Counted from the stretch's first letter, positions 17,663 to 26,818 are shown. The stretch: 64,000 nucleotides of DNA from Biostraticola tofi (GCF_004343195.1 NZ_SMCR01000004.1:248001-312000), one strand, 5' to 3'. Numbers and translations are program-made. Notes: generated by a model from the sequence alone, not told the origin.

Positions 17663-17860
17663 CGGGTTAATCCTACGGGCATGTATAAATGACAGTATCA
17701 GTATATTAAGCATAACAGGCTGACTGATTATGCTGAAATTCAGGCGAAGGTAGATATAATTCAGCGTGGCTAACTCATATTCGATCCTATGTCCAATCTG
17801 GAAATAGGCATAAAAAACGTAATAATCATATCTTGCTGATAGGTAACCAAGGAGTAATCC

Positions 17861-18611
17861 ACCTTAAACCGTAAACCTTAAAACGAAGAGGATTCTCATA
17901 GGGCCCATGAAAAACTTGTTGCTGCCTTTAAGCAATTGCAATCGGCAGAAGTGGCGAAAAAGAAACTTCTCGCACAAGGTATTGCAGAAGATAATATCGA
18001 TATTTTATCGGGTGAAAGACTACGGGTAAAGGATAAGGAAATTCGCCACCCTAGTTTCTGGCGTCGGTTATTTGGCGACGACATCGATGACGATTACGCC
18101 ACTGAGTATAATCGCGCCATTAAAACCGGCGGTGTTTTATTGACTGTCCGTGTTGATAAAGATGATGCCGACAGGATTGAAGCCCTGCTGGATCAGCAAT
18201 CTACCGATTATGCCACCTTCGATACATTCGACAAACGTGCCGCCGCTGATATTGCCGATGGCAACCACAGGCATGCTGCCGCTACTACGACTGCCGGCGC
18301 TACCCCGACCGGGACAACCGCTGCGGGAACTGTCACTGGCGCAACCGGCGGGGCAGGTGTTGTCACGGGTGGTGCAGGTGTTGTATCCGGTAACACACCT
18401 GGCGTAGTAGCCAAAGACGTATCATTGTACCATCAGCATGCCGGTGGTAAATAAAACCGCCCGTATCCGAGAGGAGGCCGGTATCCGCAGCGAAGTGACC
18501 GAGAGGGTTGAAACGGTGCGTGATACCGTGCGTCGCCAGGAGGTCGAAGTTGATAAGGACGGTGGTGCTCAACATACGTTCGACGATAAGACACCACCCT
18601 TTAAGAAATAA
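17861..18611 (+). pseudogene. YsnF-type stress protein with DUF2382 domain, frameshifted
   Basis: The frame from about 17882 gives NEEDSHRAHEKLVAAFKQLQ and AEDNIDILSGERLRVKD, the N-terminal domain of YsnF/AvaK-like proteins. It follows a stop (TAA 17879-17881) where the start region should be, although an AAGGAG remains at 17849-17854. The frame ends at 18454 after a Gly/Thr/Ala-rich linker. The expected DUF2382 C-terminal domain (EVTERVETVRDTVRRQEVEV) continues in another frame to TAA 18609-18611, entering at ATG 18438. Both the lost start and the frame break indicate a pseudogene. A TTG-started 172-residue remnant (17936-18454) could still be made. Confidence 0.65.
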
Positions 18612-19309
18612 TTCGCCAAGGCGCCCCCTGTCAGAATAAAGCTTAAGGGTGTCGTAGGGGGCACCATTGTTATTTTTCCGTTGCCAGGGTCACGACAAAC
18701 AATAAGGATTCCGTAGATCGCAATGCAAAGCGCATAGGATACAGCCGTACCTCATATTTAATTCATGCTTTATTATAAAATTCAATATAGGCAACTTTGC
18801 TGTAGTAATTTATAAGGAAATGAGCATGTGCTTAGCAGATTATGCCTATTTTTTGCCTGTCAACCCTCTCTGGCGCCTAGTCGCCATCTGATCGTCTCCG
18901 ATACTCATTGAAAATTAATAACATATTTTTGCACGAATAATCGGCACACTGCTGCGCAGCCTTTTTGATCCTGGCGTGTCATCTAGCGTGAATTAGTGGG
19001 GAATGGCCACCGGAAACTATTTAATGAATGCTTTAAAACTGCTGTGCCAGACACATAAAGGACTGATCCTTAACACGGTATCTCTCTTTTATAGGCCAAC
19101 TCAGCATGCCGATGAAAATAACGTAAAGATTTGTTGGTGCAAATGCGATTGTATGACTAACCTTACTTTAGCTAATCTGATATGTGGCTAAACATAAATT
19201 ACGTTTTAAGAAAGTGTAGAAGGGTGAGATTTAGCAGGTAGGGTTTACATAAACAATCCGGCTTCAGTTTCGAAGCAGAGTAATGGCTAACAATAATGGA
19301 GATGTCATT
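18612..19309. other. Intergenic region, no gene seen
   Basis: About 700 bp lies between the decayed stress-protein gene and the membrane-protein gene. GCCCCCT (18619) and AGGGGGC (18655) could pair in a weak hairpin followed by a T-rich tract, a possible remnant terminator. A 62-codon plus-strand frame (19003-19191) has no recognisable features and poor initiation signals. No RNA gene was recognised. Confidence 0.5.
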
Positions 19310-20344
19310 ATGATAGAAAAAACAACAACCGTGGCTGACAATCATAATGAAAGATGGGTTGCGCCGGTAGCGGGTGTGCCGCTAAAACGTATTTCATGGA
19401 GTGCAGTATTTGCCGGCGTAATAATTTCTATGGTTATTTATTTATTGCTGGCAATATTAGGCACTGCTATCGGCGCCAGCACCATCGACCCGCTTAAGGA
19501 AGGCAACCCATTCGAGAATCTGGGCACCGGTGCCGCCATCTGGACCGGGGCCAGCATGTTGATTGCCATCGCAGCAGGTGCCTATGCCAGTGGACGTCTG
19601 GCCCAGCGCGAAGGGGCCCTGCATGGGCTGCTGATGTTTGGCGTCAATACCTTGATTTGTACCTGGTTTATTGTCGTCATCGCTAACAGCGCTGTGAGCG
19701 GCGCAGCCAGCGTGGCGGGTACCGGTATTCAAGCGTTAGGCAACGGCATTGGCGCTGCGGCACCCTCGGTGTCACAAATGGTCAAGGACAAGTTGGCTGA
19801 AAACAATATCAATCTGGATAACCTGCAGAATGAGCTTGAAACCACTTTACGCCAAACCGGCAAGCCAGAACTGCAGCCCGAAAATCTGCAGAATAAAGCC
19901 GAAGGTGAAGTGAATAATGCACAGAACCAGGCAGACCAGGCCGCCACCAATCCACAGGCAAATCCTCAGGCAGCTGATACCGAAGTGGCCGGGTTTATTA
20001 ACGGCTTAATCCAGCGCAATGAAAGTACTTTCCAGGCAGCCGATCGTGACGCGCTCAAGAACATCATCAAGGCGCGTACCGGGAAAAGCGATCAGGAAGC
20101 GGAACAAATCGTTAATAACGCAGAAAAAAGCTACCAGCAGGCACGTCAGAAATTTGAAGAGCTGAAACAGCAGGCAGAACAGCAAGCCCGTGAGGCAGGC
20201 GAAAAAGCGGCTGCAGCCACGGCTAAAGCCAGCTGGTTTGCCTTCGTTATGCTGATTGTTGAAGCCATACTGGCGGGCGTAATGGGCATGGTAGGTCGTC
20301 GGACCCAGCCCACCACGGTGGTTGTAGATCAACGCACCGTCTAA
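19310..20344 (+). CDS. Integral membrane protein with long soluble helical loop
   Basis: The 344-residue protein has three hydrophobic segments near the N-terminus (about 30-52, 75-95 and 105-130). The central part (about 150-305) is Gln/Glu/Asn/Ala-rich, probably coiled-coil (LQNELETTLRQTGKPELQPE, YQQARQKFEELKQQAEQQAR). One C-terminal membrane segment follows (WFAFVMLIVEAILAGVMGMV). The opening VAPVAGVPLKRISW is conserved in proteins of this type, whose function is unknown to me. The start at 19310 has GGAG 8 bases upstream; ATG 19283 would add nine residues with a poor ribosome site. It may relate to the neighbouring stress-protein remnant. A strong terminator follows. Confidence 0.7.
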   Translation: MIEKTTTVADNHNERWVAPVAGVPLKRISWSAVFAGVIISMVIYLLLAILGTAIGASTIDPLKEGNPFENLGTGAAIWTGASMLIAIAAGAYASGRLAQREGALHGLLMFGVNTLICTWFIVVIANSAVSGAASVAGTGIQALGNGIGAAAPSVSQMVKDKLAENNINLDNLQNELETTLRQTGKPELQPENLQNKAEGEVNNAQNQADQAATNPQANPQAADTEVAGFINGLIQRNESTFQAADRDALKNIIKARTGKSDQEAEQIVNNAEKSYQQARQKFEELKQQAEQQAREAGEKAAAATAKASWFAFVMLIVEAILAGVMGMVGRRTQPTTVVVDQRTV

Positions 20345-20364
20345 CGCTGGTTAAGCTGTAACTG

Positions 20365-20393
20365 GGGGAGATAATCATTATCTCCCCTTTTTT
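20365..20393 (+). terminator. Rho-independent terminator
   Basis: GGGGAGATAA, loop TCA, TTATCTCCCC, then six T residues. This is a perfect 10-bp stem 20 bp after the stop of the membrane-protein gene. Confidence 0.92.
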
Positions 20394-20449
20394 ATTCCGT
20401 CAAAAGGGTCGGCCTGGCGCGGCCAAGAAAAATCCTGTCGGCATCTTAA

Positions 20450-20705
20450 TTATCCTGATAGACGCCCACCGGCGGCGTATCCTGAGGCAGCAGGATCTTC
20501 GCCACTAGGTTGAAGGATCGGGGCAGCGCTGCCGAAACGTAAGTCATTGGCCACTGTGGTGATACAGTCATTAGTCACGGTGAGCGTCACGGTCAGCGGT
20601 ACCACTACCGTGCCTGATTGCGCATTGGCCGCCAGGCACACATTCGCCACAGCCGCCAAGCCGGTACAGATAGCGTAGAATCGCTTATCGCGCCTGCGGC
20701 CGCGA
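20450..20705 (-). pseudogene. Spore coat U (SCPU)-domain pilin-like protein, fragment
   Basis: The minus-strand frame reads FYAICTGLAAVANVCLAANA, then VVVPLTVTLTVTNDC and DLRFGS. This looks like the signal peptide and first strands of a secreted SCPU-domain (chaperone-usher-type pilin) protein. No start codon lies between it and the stop of the upstream AraC gene, and it ends after about 80 codons with sequence unlike the family. It is a truncated remnant with no usher or chaperone genes nearby. Confidence 0.45.
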
Positions 20706-21584
20706 TCAGGCGCTCACCTTTGCCATACGGACATCGCGCCCAGGAGGAGCCGCAAACATGCGGGCATATTCACGGGTAAACTGCGATACGCTGGCATAGC
20801 CGACAGCATAAGCTGCCTGCGCGATACCCACGCCGTCCGTCAACATCAGCCGCCGGGCATTAATCAGGCGCAGTTGCTTCTGGAACTGCAGGGGGGAGAG
20901 CGTAGTGATCGCCCGGAAATGCTGGTGGAACACCGACACACTCATGCCGGCCGCGTCGGCAAGCTCCTCCACTCTGATGGAGCGCATAAACTCTTTACGC
21001 AGAATGGCCACCGCCCGGCTGACCCGCTCAGTATGACTGTCCACCGCGCCAAGGGCGCGGATAGCCGTCCCATGCACACTGCGGAGCAGCCAGTAATGCA
21101 TTTCCCGCAGTAATCCTTCGCCCAGGATCTTCAGAGCCGCTGGTTGCTCGAACAGTCTTGCTAGCCGATAAGCGACATCCATCACGTCTGCATCCATCGG
21201 CTCAATACACACGCTGGCAGAGTACTGCGGCCCTGCTGGCGCAGCGCCCTGCAGCTCACGCAAAATCGCAACATCAAATTCCATTACCAATGAATAATAA
21301 GGCGCGCTAATGCTGGCCTGGGTTATCTGGCTGACCGTCGGTACGTCGGCGGCGATCACCATGGTCTCTCCAGGGCCATATTCGAAACTGTCCAGGCGAG
21401 TAGTGACGCGTTTGCGTCCCTGCAGCAGCATGGCGATAAGCGGCCTGGAAACCGCTGCCTGCAGTTCCCCCGGATGCAGGGAGCGGACGATGGTTAAGCC
21501 AGGCACACCGGTGGCGGCAACGCCGTCATGGTCGGCATGAGTATCGGCATAACGCCGGCAGAGATCGAGCAGAGTGTCGCGCAT
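20706..21584 (-). CDS. AraC-family transcriptional regulator
   Basis: The 292-residue protein has an AraC_N-type ligand domain (TIVRSLHPGELQAAVSRPLI, LLQGRKRV, YGPGETMVIAADVPT). The C-terminal double HTH has VEELADAAGMSVSVFHQHFR and AQAAYAVGYASVSQFTREYA. It is of the YqhC-like architecture, often paired with NADPH-dependent dehydrogenases. It diverges from the SDR gene at 21743, with 158 bp between, and presumably regulates it. Length and motifs are complete. Confidence 0.9.
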   Translation of the reverse strand: MRDTLLDLCRRYADTHADHDGVAATGVPGLTIVRSLHPGELQAAVSRPLIAMLLQGRKRVTTRLDSFEYGPGETMVIAADVPTVSQITQASISAPYYSLVMEFDVAILRELQGAAPAGPQYSASVCIEPMDADVMDVAYRLARLFEQPAALKILGEGLLREMHYWLLRSVHGTAIRALGAVDSHTERVSRAVAILRKEFMRSIRVEELADAAGMSVSVFHQHFRAITTLSPLQFQKQLRLINARRLMLTDGVGIAQAAYAVGYASVSQFTREYARMFAAPPGRDVRMAKVSA

Positions 21585-21742
21585 GGCATCCTTTCAGGCA
21601 AGTCTTGTGGGCATAGTATGCCTTAACTGACCCTGCCATTGGCCATGGAAATAGAAACAGGCAAAAAATAGCCAGAATTGGGCAATGCAGCAGGTATTGA
21701 TGGCCGTAAGGTAGTGGGACCACCAAACAGCAAGGACCTATC

Positions 21743-22498
21743 ATGAGTCAACTATCACTCGTTACCGGAGCCAATCGCGGTCTCGGCCGTAACACCGCCC
21801 TGTCAATCGCCAAACGCGGGGGCGATGTCATCGTCGCCTACCGAGGAAATGCAGAGCAGGCTGAACAGGTGGTCACTGAAATCCGTGCCCTGGGCCGCAA
21901 GGCGGTCGCGCTTCAGCTCGATATGGCGCAGACCGCGAGCTTTGCCACATTCGCCGCAAACCTGCGCGTACAGCTGTCAGAGGGTTGGCAACGCGATACG
22001 TTCGATCATTTAGTCAACAACGCCGGTCACGGCGAGTTTGCGATGATTGCACAGACCACCGAAGCCCAGTTCGACGGCTTGTTCGATGTGCATGTCAAGG
22101 GCGTGTTTTTCCTGGTGCAGACGCTGGCCCCGCTGCTGGCTGCTGGCGGGCGCATCATCAATTTCTCCTCCGGCCTGACCCGGGTGTCCTACCCTGGTTT
22201 TTCTGCCTACTCAGCGGCAAAGGCGGCGGTAGAAATGCTCACCGTCTATATGGCCCGTGAGCTGGGTCCGCGCGGTATAACGGTGAATACCGTAGCGCCG
22301 GGGGCGATTGAAACCGATTTCGGCGGCGGGCTGGTGCGAGACAACGCCGATGTCAACGCCCAGTTCGCCGCCATGACGGCATTGGGTCGTGTCGGTGTGC
22401 CCGACGATATCGGCCCGATGGTGGCCAGCTTACTGGCTGATGACAATCGTTGGGTTACAGCCCAGCGTATTGAAGTCTCAGGTGGCCAGACCATCTGA
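21743..22498 (+). CDS. SDR-family oxidoreductase
   Basis: The 251-residue classical SDR has TGANRGLGRNTALSIA, NNAG (about residue 90), INFSSG, the YSAAK catalytic Tyr/Lys pair and VAPGAIETDF. The substrate is unknown; the paralogue group includes 3-oxoacyl-ACP reductase-like and glucose dehydrogenase-like enzymes. It is divergent from the AraC regulator. The segment GGGLVRDNADVNAQF recurs, degraded, at 31487-31610, showing that a close relative once existed there. Confidence 0.88.
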   Translation: MSQLSLVTGANRGLGRNTALSIAKRGGDVIVAYRGNAEQAEQVVTEIRALGRKAVALQLDMAQTASFATFAANLRVQLSEGWQRDTFDHLVNNAGHGEFAMIAQTTEAQFDGLFDVHVKGVFFLVQTLAPLLAAGGRIINFSSGLTRVSYPGFSAYSAAKAAVEMLTVYMARELGPRGITVNTVAPGAIETDFGGGLVRDNADVNAQFAAMTALGRVGVPDDIGPMVASLLADDNRWVTAQRIEVSGGQTI

Positions 22499-22524
22499 TG
22501 CCAGAGGGCGTTACTCAAAAGCAA

Positions 22525-22553
22525 AGGGCGCCACTATAAGGTGGCGTCTTTTC
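22525..22553 (+). terminator. Rho-independent terminator after SDR
   Basis: CGCCAC, loop TATAAG, GTGGCG, then TCTTTTCT, beginning about 30 bp after the SDR stop. The stem is short (6 bp plus a G-T pair) but GC-rich. Confidence 0.7.
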
Positions 22554-22623
22554 TATTATGGCCACAAGCTAATCCCGTTCTGATATCACCTTCAAGTCCA
22601 AATTTTGCGACTGAAGTCAAATA

Positions 22624-22652
22624 TTGGCATAAAGGTATTATAAAGGTATTAT
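22624..22652 (+). promoter_or_regulatory. Promoter of the yegTUV operon with tandem 11-bp repeat
   Basis: TTGGCA (22624-22629), a 17-base spacer and TATTAT (22647-22652) fit a sigma-70 promoter. ATAAAGGTATT occurs twice head-to-tail (22629-22639, 22640-22650), filling the spacer. The direct repeat may be a regulator site for the GntR-type protein at 25968. The leader to the first ATG would be about 40 bases. Confidence 0.55.
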
Positions 22653-22698
22653 TTTTTGATGTTAGCCTGTGTTTCCAACATCAGGGAGTCATCGCTAA

Positions 22699-23973
22699 AT
22701 GAAATCAAAAATTCCGAAATTGTCCTGCATGATGTTTCTTGAATGGTTTATCTGGGGGGCATGGTTTGTACCGCTTTGGGCGTTTCTCTCCCAGAATGGG
22801 TTTACGCCGGTTGAGATTGCCTGGTGTTATGCCTGTACCTCGATAGCGGCCATTCTCTCACCGATACTGGTTGGCTCTCTCGCCGATCGTTTTTTCCAGG
22901 CTCAAAAGGTCTTGTCGTTATTGATGATTGCGGGTGCTGGGCTGATGTTTTTTGCCGCGCAACAACGGCACTTCAGTTCATTCTTCCCCCTGCTATTGAT
23001 GTATGCATTGACCTATATGCCGACAATCGCGCTGACCAATAGCATTGCATTTTCGCACGTAGGAGATGTCGAACGTGACTATCCGCGTATCCGCGTTATG
23101 GGAACGCTAGGTTGGATAGCATCAGGTATTGCCTGCGGTTTCCTGCCGTCGGTACTAGGCTTTGGCGATATCTCCGCCAGTAACGTCCCCCTACTGATTA
23201 CCGCGGCCAGTTCACTGCTGCTGGGAATATTTGCCTTGACCCTGCCCGCTACCGAGCCGAAAAGTACCGGTAAATTCAGCCTGCGTGTCGCACTGGGTCT
23301 TGATGCGCTGCATCTTTTGAAGGACCGCAGTTTCTTGGTGTTCTTTGTTTGCTCATTTATGTTCAGTATGCCACTGGCCTTCTATTACATTTTTGCCGAA
23401 GGCTATCTGACCGAGGTCGGTCTGCCGCATGCAATGGGTTGGATGACGCTCGGCCAGGTATCAGAAGTTTTCTTCCTGTTAGCCCTGCCTTTCTTCATCA
23501 AACGGTTTGGTATTGGCAAGGTATTGTTGCTGGGACTGGTGACGGCTGCATTGCGTTATGTGTTCTTTATCTTCGGATCAGACGACAACCTATTGACTCT
23601 GGGTCTGCTGTTTATGGGCATTTTGCTCCACGGCGTCAGCTATGACTTTTACTTTGTGACCGCGTATATCTACGTCGACAAGAAAGCGCCGATTGCCATG
23701 CGTAATGCCGCCCAAGGCTTGATTACGCTGGCCTGTCAGGGGATTGGTAGTCTACTTGGCTACCGTCTGGGCGGTTACCTGATGCAGGAGATGTTTGCCT
23801 ATAACCCACCGCAGCATGGGCTGACGTTTAACTGGTCCGGGATGTGGTTATTCGGCAGCGTGATGATAGGACTGATTACACTTGTTTTTATCGCGTTATT
23901 CCGTGACGGCAAAAAACGCAGTGACCAGCTGGCGGCATTTGAAGCACCGGCCGCTGCTGACCGACAACATTAA
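22699..23973 (+). CDS. yegT: Nucleoside:H+ symporter family MFS transporter (YegT)
   Basis: The 424-residue, 12-segment transporter belongs to the NupG/XapB (NHS) family. Visible signatures are FLEWFIWGAWFVPLWAFLSQ at the first helix, PRIRVMGTLGWIASGI in the middle, and GVSYDFYFVTAYIYVDKKAP late in the protein. NHS proteins import nucleosides with protons. The order transporter, ADP-ribosylglycohydrolase, PfkB kinase and converging GntR regulator reproduces E. coli yegTUVW. The likely substrate is a modified nucleoside or ribosyl compound, not the common nucleosides. The next gene starts 12 bp after its stop. Confidence 0.85.
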   Translation: MKSKIPKLSCMMFLEWFIWGAWFVPLWAFLSQNGFTPVEIAWCYACTSIAAILSPILVGSLADRFFQAQKVLSLLMIAGAGLMFFAAQQRHFSSFFPLLLMYALTYMPTIALTNSIAFSHVGDVERDYPRIRVMGTLGWIASGIACGFLPSVLGFGDISASNVPLLITAASSLLLGIFALTLPATEPKSTGKFSLRVALGLDALHLLKDRSFLVFFVCSFMFSMPLAFYYIFAEGYLTEVGLPHAMGWMTLGQVSEVFFLLALPFFIKRFGIGKVLLLGLVTAALRYVFFIFGSDDNLLTLGLLFMGILLHGVSYDFYFVTAYIYVDKKAPIAMRNAAQGLITLACQGIGSLLGYRLGGYLMQEMFAYNPPQHGLTFNWSGMWLFGSVMIGLITLVFIALFRDGKKRSDQLAAFEAPAAADRQH

Positions 23974-23985
23974 GAGAGTGAAAAA

Positions 23986-25014
23986 ATGAAGATTGACCAG
24001 CGGGAAAAACGAATTTTAGGCGCTTTCTATGGCCAGGCCCTGGGCGATGCCATGGGCATGCCGTCAGAGCTATGGCCACGCAGTCGGGTTAAGCAGCATT
24101 TTGGCTGGATCGATCGGTTTTTGCCGGGACCCGCTGAAAATAATGCCGCCTGCTATTTTAGCCGCGCAACATTTACTGACGATACGTCAATGGCGCTGGC
24201 GCTGGCAGATGCCATCCTGGCCCATGACGGGGAAATCGTCGCTGAAACCATAGGCGCCAATATCTTACGCTGGGCTGAAGGATTCGATGCCTTCAGCAAA
24301 AATGTGCTGGGGCCAACCTCTAAAATTGCGCTTAATGCGCTCAAACAGGGAACGCCGGTCGCAGACCTTGAGAATAATGGCATGACCAATGGAGCGGCAA
24401 TGCGCATCGCCCCGCTGGGTTGCCTATTGCCGGCGCGCGATCTGGACGGATTTATTCAGGCGGTCGCCCTGGCATCCAGTCCGACGCATAAGTCTGATGT
24501 CGCCATTGCAGGTGCCACGGTGATTGCGTGGGCGGTGTCGCGGGCGATCGAGGGTACAGCCTGGGCCACGATCCGTGATGAACTTCCGGCCGTAGCCCGC
24601 GCGGCGCAGGAAAAACGCGTCACGACCTTCAGTGCCGCGATGTGTTCGCGTATCGAGCTGGCCCTGTCGGTGGTTGAGCAGGGGCGTGGCGTAGAGTCAA
24701 CCATGCAGGCGATCTATGACCTGGTGGGCACCGGAACGGCGACGATTGAATCGGTACCTGCGGCGATTGCGATGGTTGAACTGTCGGCTACCGATCCAAA
24801 CCGTTGTGCCATCCTTTGCGCCAATCTGGGGGGCGATACTGATACTATCGGTGCGATGGCCGTCGCGATATGTGGTGCCTTGCATGGCGTCGATGCCATC
24901 GATCCAGCGCTGAAGGCAGAACTGGATAAGGCCAATGGCATGGATTTCAGCCATTACAGCGTGCCATTCATGCACTATCGCCAGCAGCGAGAGGCAGCCT
25001 ATGCTGACGCCTGA
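23986..25014 (+). CDS. yegU: ADP-ribosylglycohydrolase family protein (YegU)
   Basis: The 342-residue protein has the DraG/ARH fold. GQALGDAMGMPSELW is the N-terminal acidic metal site, FTDDTSMALALADAIL contains the T-D-D-T metal ligands, and NLGGDTDTIGAMAVAICGAL supplies the second pair of aspartates. Family enzymes hydrolyse ADP-ribosyl bonds or related N-ribosyl bonds with Mg. In this operon it probably cleaves an imported ribosylated compound so that YegV can phosphorylate a product. The 3' end overlaps yegV by 14 bp. Confidence 0.87.
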   Translation: MKIDQREKRILGAFYGQALGDAMGMPSELWPRSRVKQHFGWIDRFLPGPAENNAACYFSRATFTDDTSMALALADAILAHDGEIVAETIGANILRWAEGFDAFSKNVLGPTSKIALNALKQGTPVADLENNGMTNGAAMRIAPLGCLLPARDLDGFIQAVALASSPTHKSDVAIAGATVIAWAVSRAIEGTAWATIRDELPAVARAAQEKRVTTFSAAMCSRIELALSVVEQGRGVESTMQAIYDLVGTGTATIESVPAAIAMVELSATDPNRCAILCANLGGDTDTIGAMAVAICGALHGVDAIDPALKAELDKANGMDFSHYSVPFMHYRQQREAAYADA

Positions 25015-25981
25015 TGCGCTCCAGAGTCTAGCCAATCGCGTACCGGTGATGGTCATTGGCGCCGCCGTCGTGGATGTGATCGCTGATGCATACACCCTGC
25101 CGCATCGGGGCAGCGATGTGGAACTGCACCAGCAGGGAGTGAATGTCGGCGGCTGCGCCCTGAATGTCGCTATCGCGCTGCATCGCCTTGGCATCAACAG
25201 CGTCAACGCCTTGCCGATGGGGCAGGGCGTCTGGGCGAGCATCGTGCGTGATAAGCTCAACGAGTATGGGATAATCAGCGTCACTGAGACCACTAAAGGA
25301 GATAACGGCTGGTGCCTGGCGCTGGTAGAGCCTGATGGCGAGCGCACCTTTTTATCGGTAAGTGGGGTCGAGAATCTGTGGGACGCTCAGATGCTGACGG
25401 CTATATCGCCCCCGGCAGACAGCTGGATTTATCTCTCTGGCTATCAACTGACCAGTCGAAGCGGGGACGTCCTGGTTTGCTGGCTGGAGCAATTGGACCT
25501 GCCTTATCGCTTGCTGCTGGATTTTGGTCCGCGTTTGGCAGACCTCAGTGACGACATGTTTGCCCGGGTGATGGCGCTAAAACCCTTGGTAACGGTCAAT
25601 CGTGAGGAGGCCGCACTGCTGTGGCGGGAAAGGTTGGGGCAAACCACCTCGTATGACTCCACCCAGCTGCTGCAACAGTGGCGTGCGCGATTTGCGTGCC
25701 CATTAGTGGTAAGGCTTGATCGCGAAGGGGCGGGGTTTTGTGATGAGCTTCATATGGCGTGGATCAACGCTTTGCCGACCACGGTCGTCGATACCATTGG
25801 CGCCGGGGACAGCCATGCCGGTGGCATGCTGGCGGGCTTGGCGTCAGGCTGGTCACTTGGCCAGTCAGTGGCGCTTGGTAATGCGGTGGCCTCTTATGTC
25901 GTCTCCCATCGCGGGGGGGATTGTGCTCCCGATGGCGCTGAACTGAGGGATTTCTGGCAAAAACGCCTTACTCAGCAATAA
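25001..25981 (+). CDS. yegV: PfkB-family carbohydrate kinase (YegV)
   Basis: The 326-residue ribokinase-type kinase begins PVMVIGAAVVDVIADAY. The substrate region NVGGCALNVAIALHRLG follows, and the catalytic signature DTIGAGDSHAGGMLAGL contains the base Asp and anion hole. It would phosphorylate a sugar or nucleoside released by the preceding steps. The ATG at 25001 is inside the yegU 3' end with GAGAGGC before it; the frame is open further upstream but overlaps yegU. It converges with yegW, and the 3' ends overlap by 14 bp. Confidence 0.86.
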   Translation: MLTPDALQSLANRVPVMVIGAAVVDVIADAYTLPHRGSDVELHQQGVNVGGCALNVAIALHRLGINSVNALPMGQGVWASIVRDKLNEYGIISVTETTKGDNGWCLALVEPDGERTFLSVSGVENLWDAQMLTAISPPADSWIYLSGYQLTSRSGDVLVCWLEQLDLPYRLLLDFGPRLADLSDDMFARVMALKPLVTVNREEAALLWRERLGQTTSYDSTQLLQQWRARFACPLVVRLDREGAGFCDELHMAWINALPTTVVDTIGAGDSHAGGMLAGLASGWSLGQSVALGNAVASYVVSHRGGDCAPDGAELRDFWQKRLTQQ

Positions 25982-26711
25982 AGACGTACATATCGCTGCG
26001 GCAGTAACTGATACTGTATTCCAGCGGGTTTCCCTGTGCGGTGAGCGCGAGCTGCTTAATCACCAGTACCGGTATATCATCCGGCAGGGAAATGTGTTTC
26101 TGCAGAGCGCTATCCGGCATGCGTGCACTGACGCGGCTCTGGGAGATAACCGGTGTGATTTGATGCAAGCGGAAATAGTCATACAGTGAGATACCGATGT
26201 CATTGACATCAACAATGAACGACGCAGGTACCCACGATTCTTCAACCGACACCGCCAACTGATCAACGTAGCGGATACGCTGAAGGTGATAGACATCGCT
26301 TCCCGGTTCAAGATCCAGTTTTAGTGCAATCCCCTGGTCACAGTGGACCAGCTGTTTATCAATCCAGACGGTATCGGGTTTCTTCCCGGTCAATACCGCT
26401 TGCTGAGACAGTCCTTTGGGTTCTTTAAGCGAATACTCGAACTGACTGCAGATCTGGGTGCCGTACCCACGCGAGCGGGTTACCGCGCCTTGCATTTCCA
26501 ATGCCGTCATCGCTTTGCGTACCGTTATGCGGGAAATACCTAGCGCGTGACTGAACTCCCTTTCCCCCGGCAAGATCTCCTCGTGAGTGAGCAATCCCTC
26601 CCTGACCGCTTCTTTTATAACGCTGACAAAGCGTTTGTAAAGCGGCGTGCGGCTGCCATCGGATAGGCTCTGCTCGAGGCGTTTCAACAGGCTGGCGTGA
26701 TTATTTGACAT
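25968..26711 (-). CDS. yegW: GntR/HutC-family regulator (YegW)
   Basis: The 247-residue protein has a GntR winged HTH (EILPGEREFSHALGISRITV, RKAMTALEMQGAVTRSRGYG). The C-terminal UTRA ligand domain has DVYHLQRIRYVDQLAVSVEE and LEYSISYCRSDMYVF. This is the HutC/UbiC subfamily, which binds sugars, nucleosides or phosphorylated intermediates. It lies at the 3' end of yegTUV in the opposite direction, as in E. coli, and should repress that operon. A 12-bp-armed inverted repeat sits 28 bp before its ATG. Confidence 0.87.
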   Translation of the reverse strand: MSNNHASLLKRLEQSLSDGSRTPLYKRFVSVIKEAVREGLLTHEEILPGEREFSHALGISRITVRKAMTALEMQGAVTRSRGYGTQICSQFEYSLKEPKGLSQQAVLTGKKPDTVWIDKQLVHCDQGIALKLDLEPGSDVYHLQRIRYVDQLAVSVEESWVPASFIVDVNDIGISLYDYFRLHQITPVISQSRVSARMPDSALQKHISLPDDIPVLVIKQLALTAQGNPLEYSISYCRSDMYVFIAE

Positions 26712-26738
26712 AGGGGTAAAGGATTATCCAATGCAAAG

Positions 26739-26775
26739 CAATGACCGCTATAATACTGGATTTTAGCGGTCATTG
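26739..26775. repeat. Inverted repeat with 12-bp arms before yegW
   Basis: CAATGACCGCTA (26739-26750) and TAGCGGTCATTG (26764-26775) are perfect complements around a 13-base loop. The element lies between the 3' end of the GntP-type gene and the start of yegW, both on the minus strand. There is no T tract on either side, so a simple terminator is unlikely. It could be an operator for YegW, a hairpin in the yegW leader or an RNA-processing site. Confidence 0.8.
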
Positions 26776-26818
26776 GCTGAACTTATTCGGCTATCTTCGC
26801 AGTTTGGCGGGGAGAAAA

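Noticed and set aside
17861-18611. Programmed frameshift joining the two halves of the stress protein
   Set aside because: No slippery heptamer is evident at the junction, and the start region also carries a stop, so ordinary decay explains it better.
18617-18661. GCCCCCT/AGGGGGC hairpin as a confident terminator
   Set aside because: The loop is about 26-30 bases and the T tract is broken; kept only as a remark in the intergenic entry.
19003-19191. 62-codon plus-strand frame with several cysteines
   Set aside because: There is no ribosome site, no conserved pattern and no neighbour relationship; likely chance.
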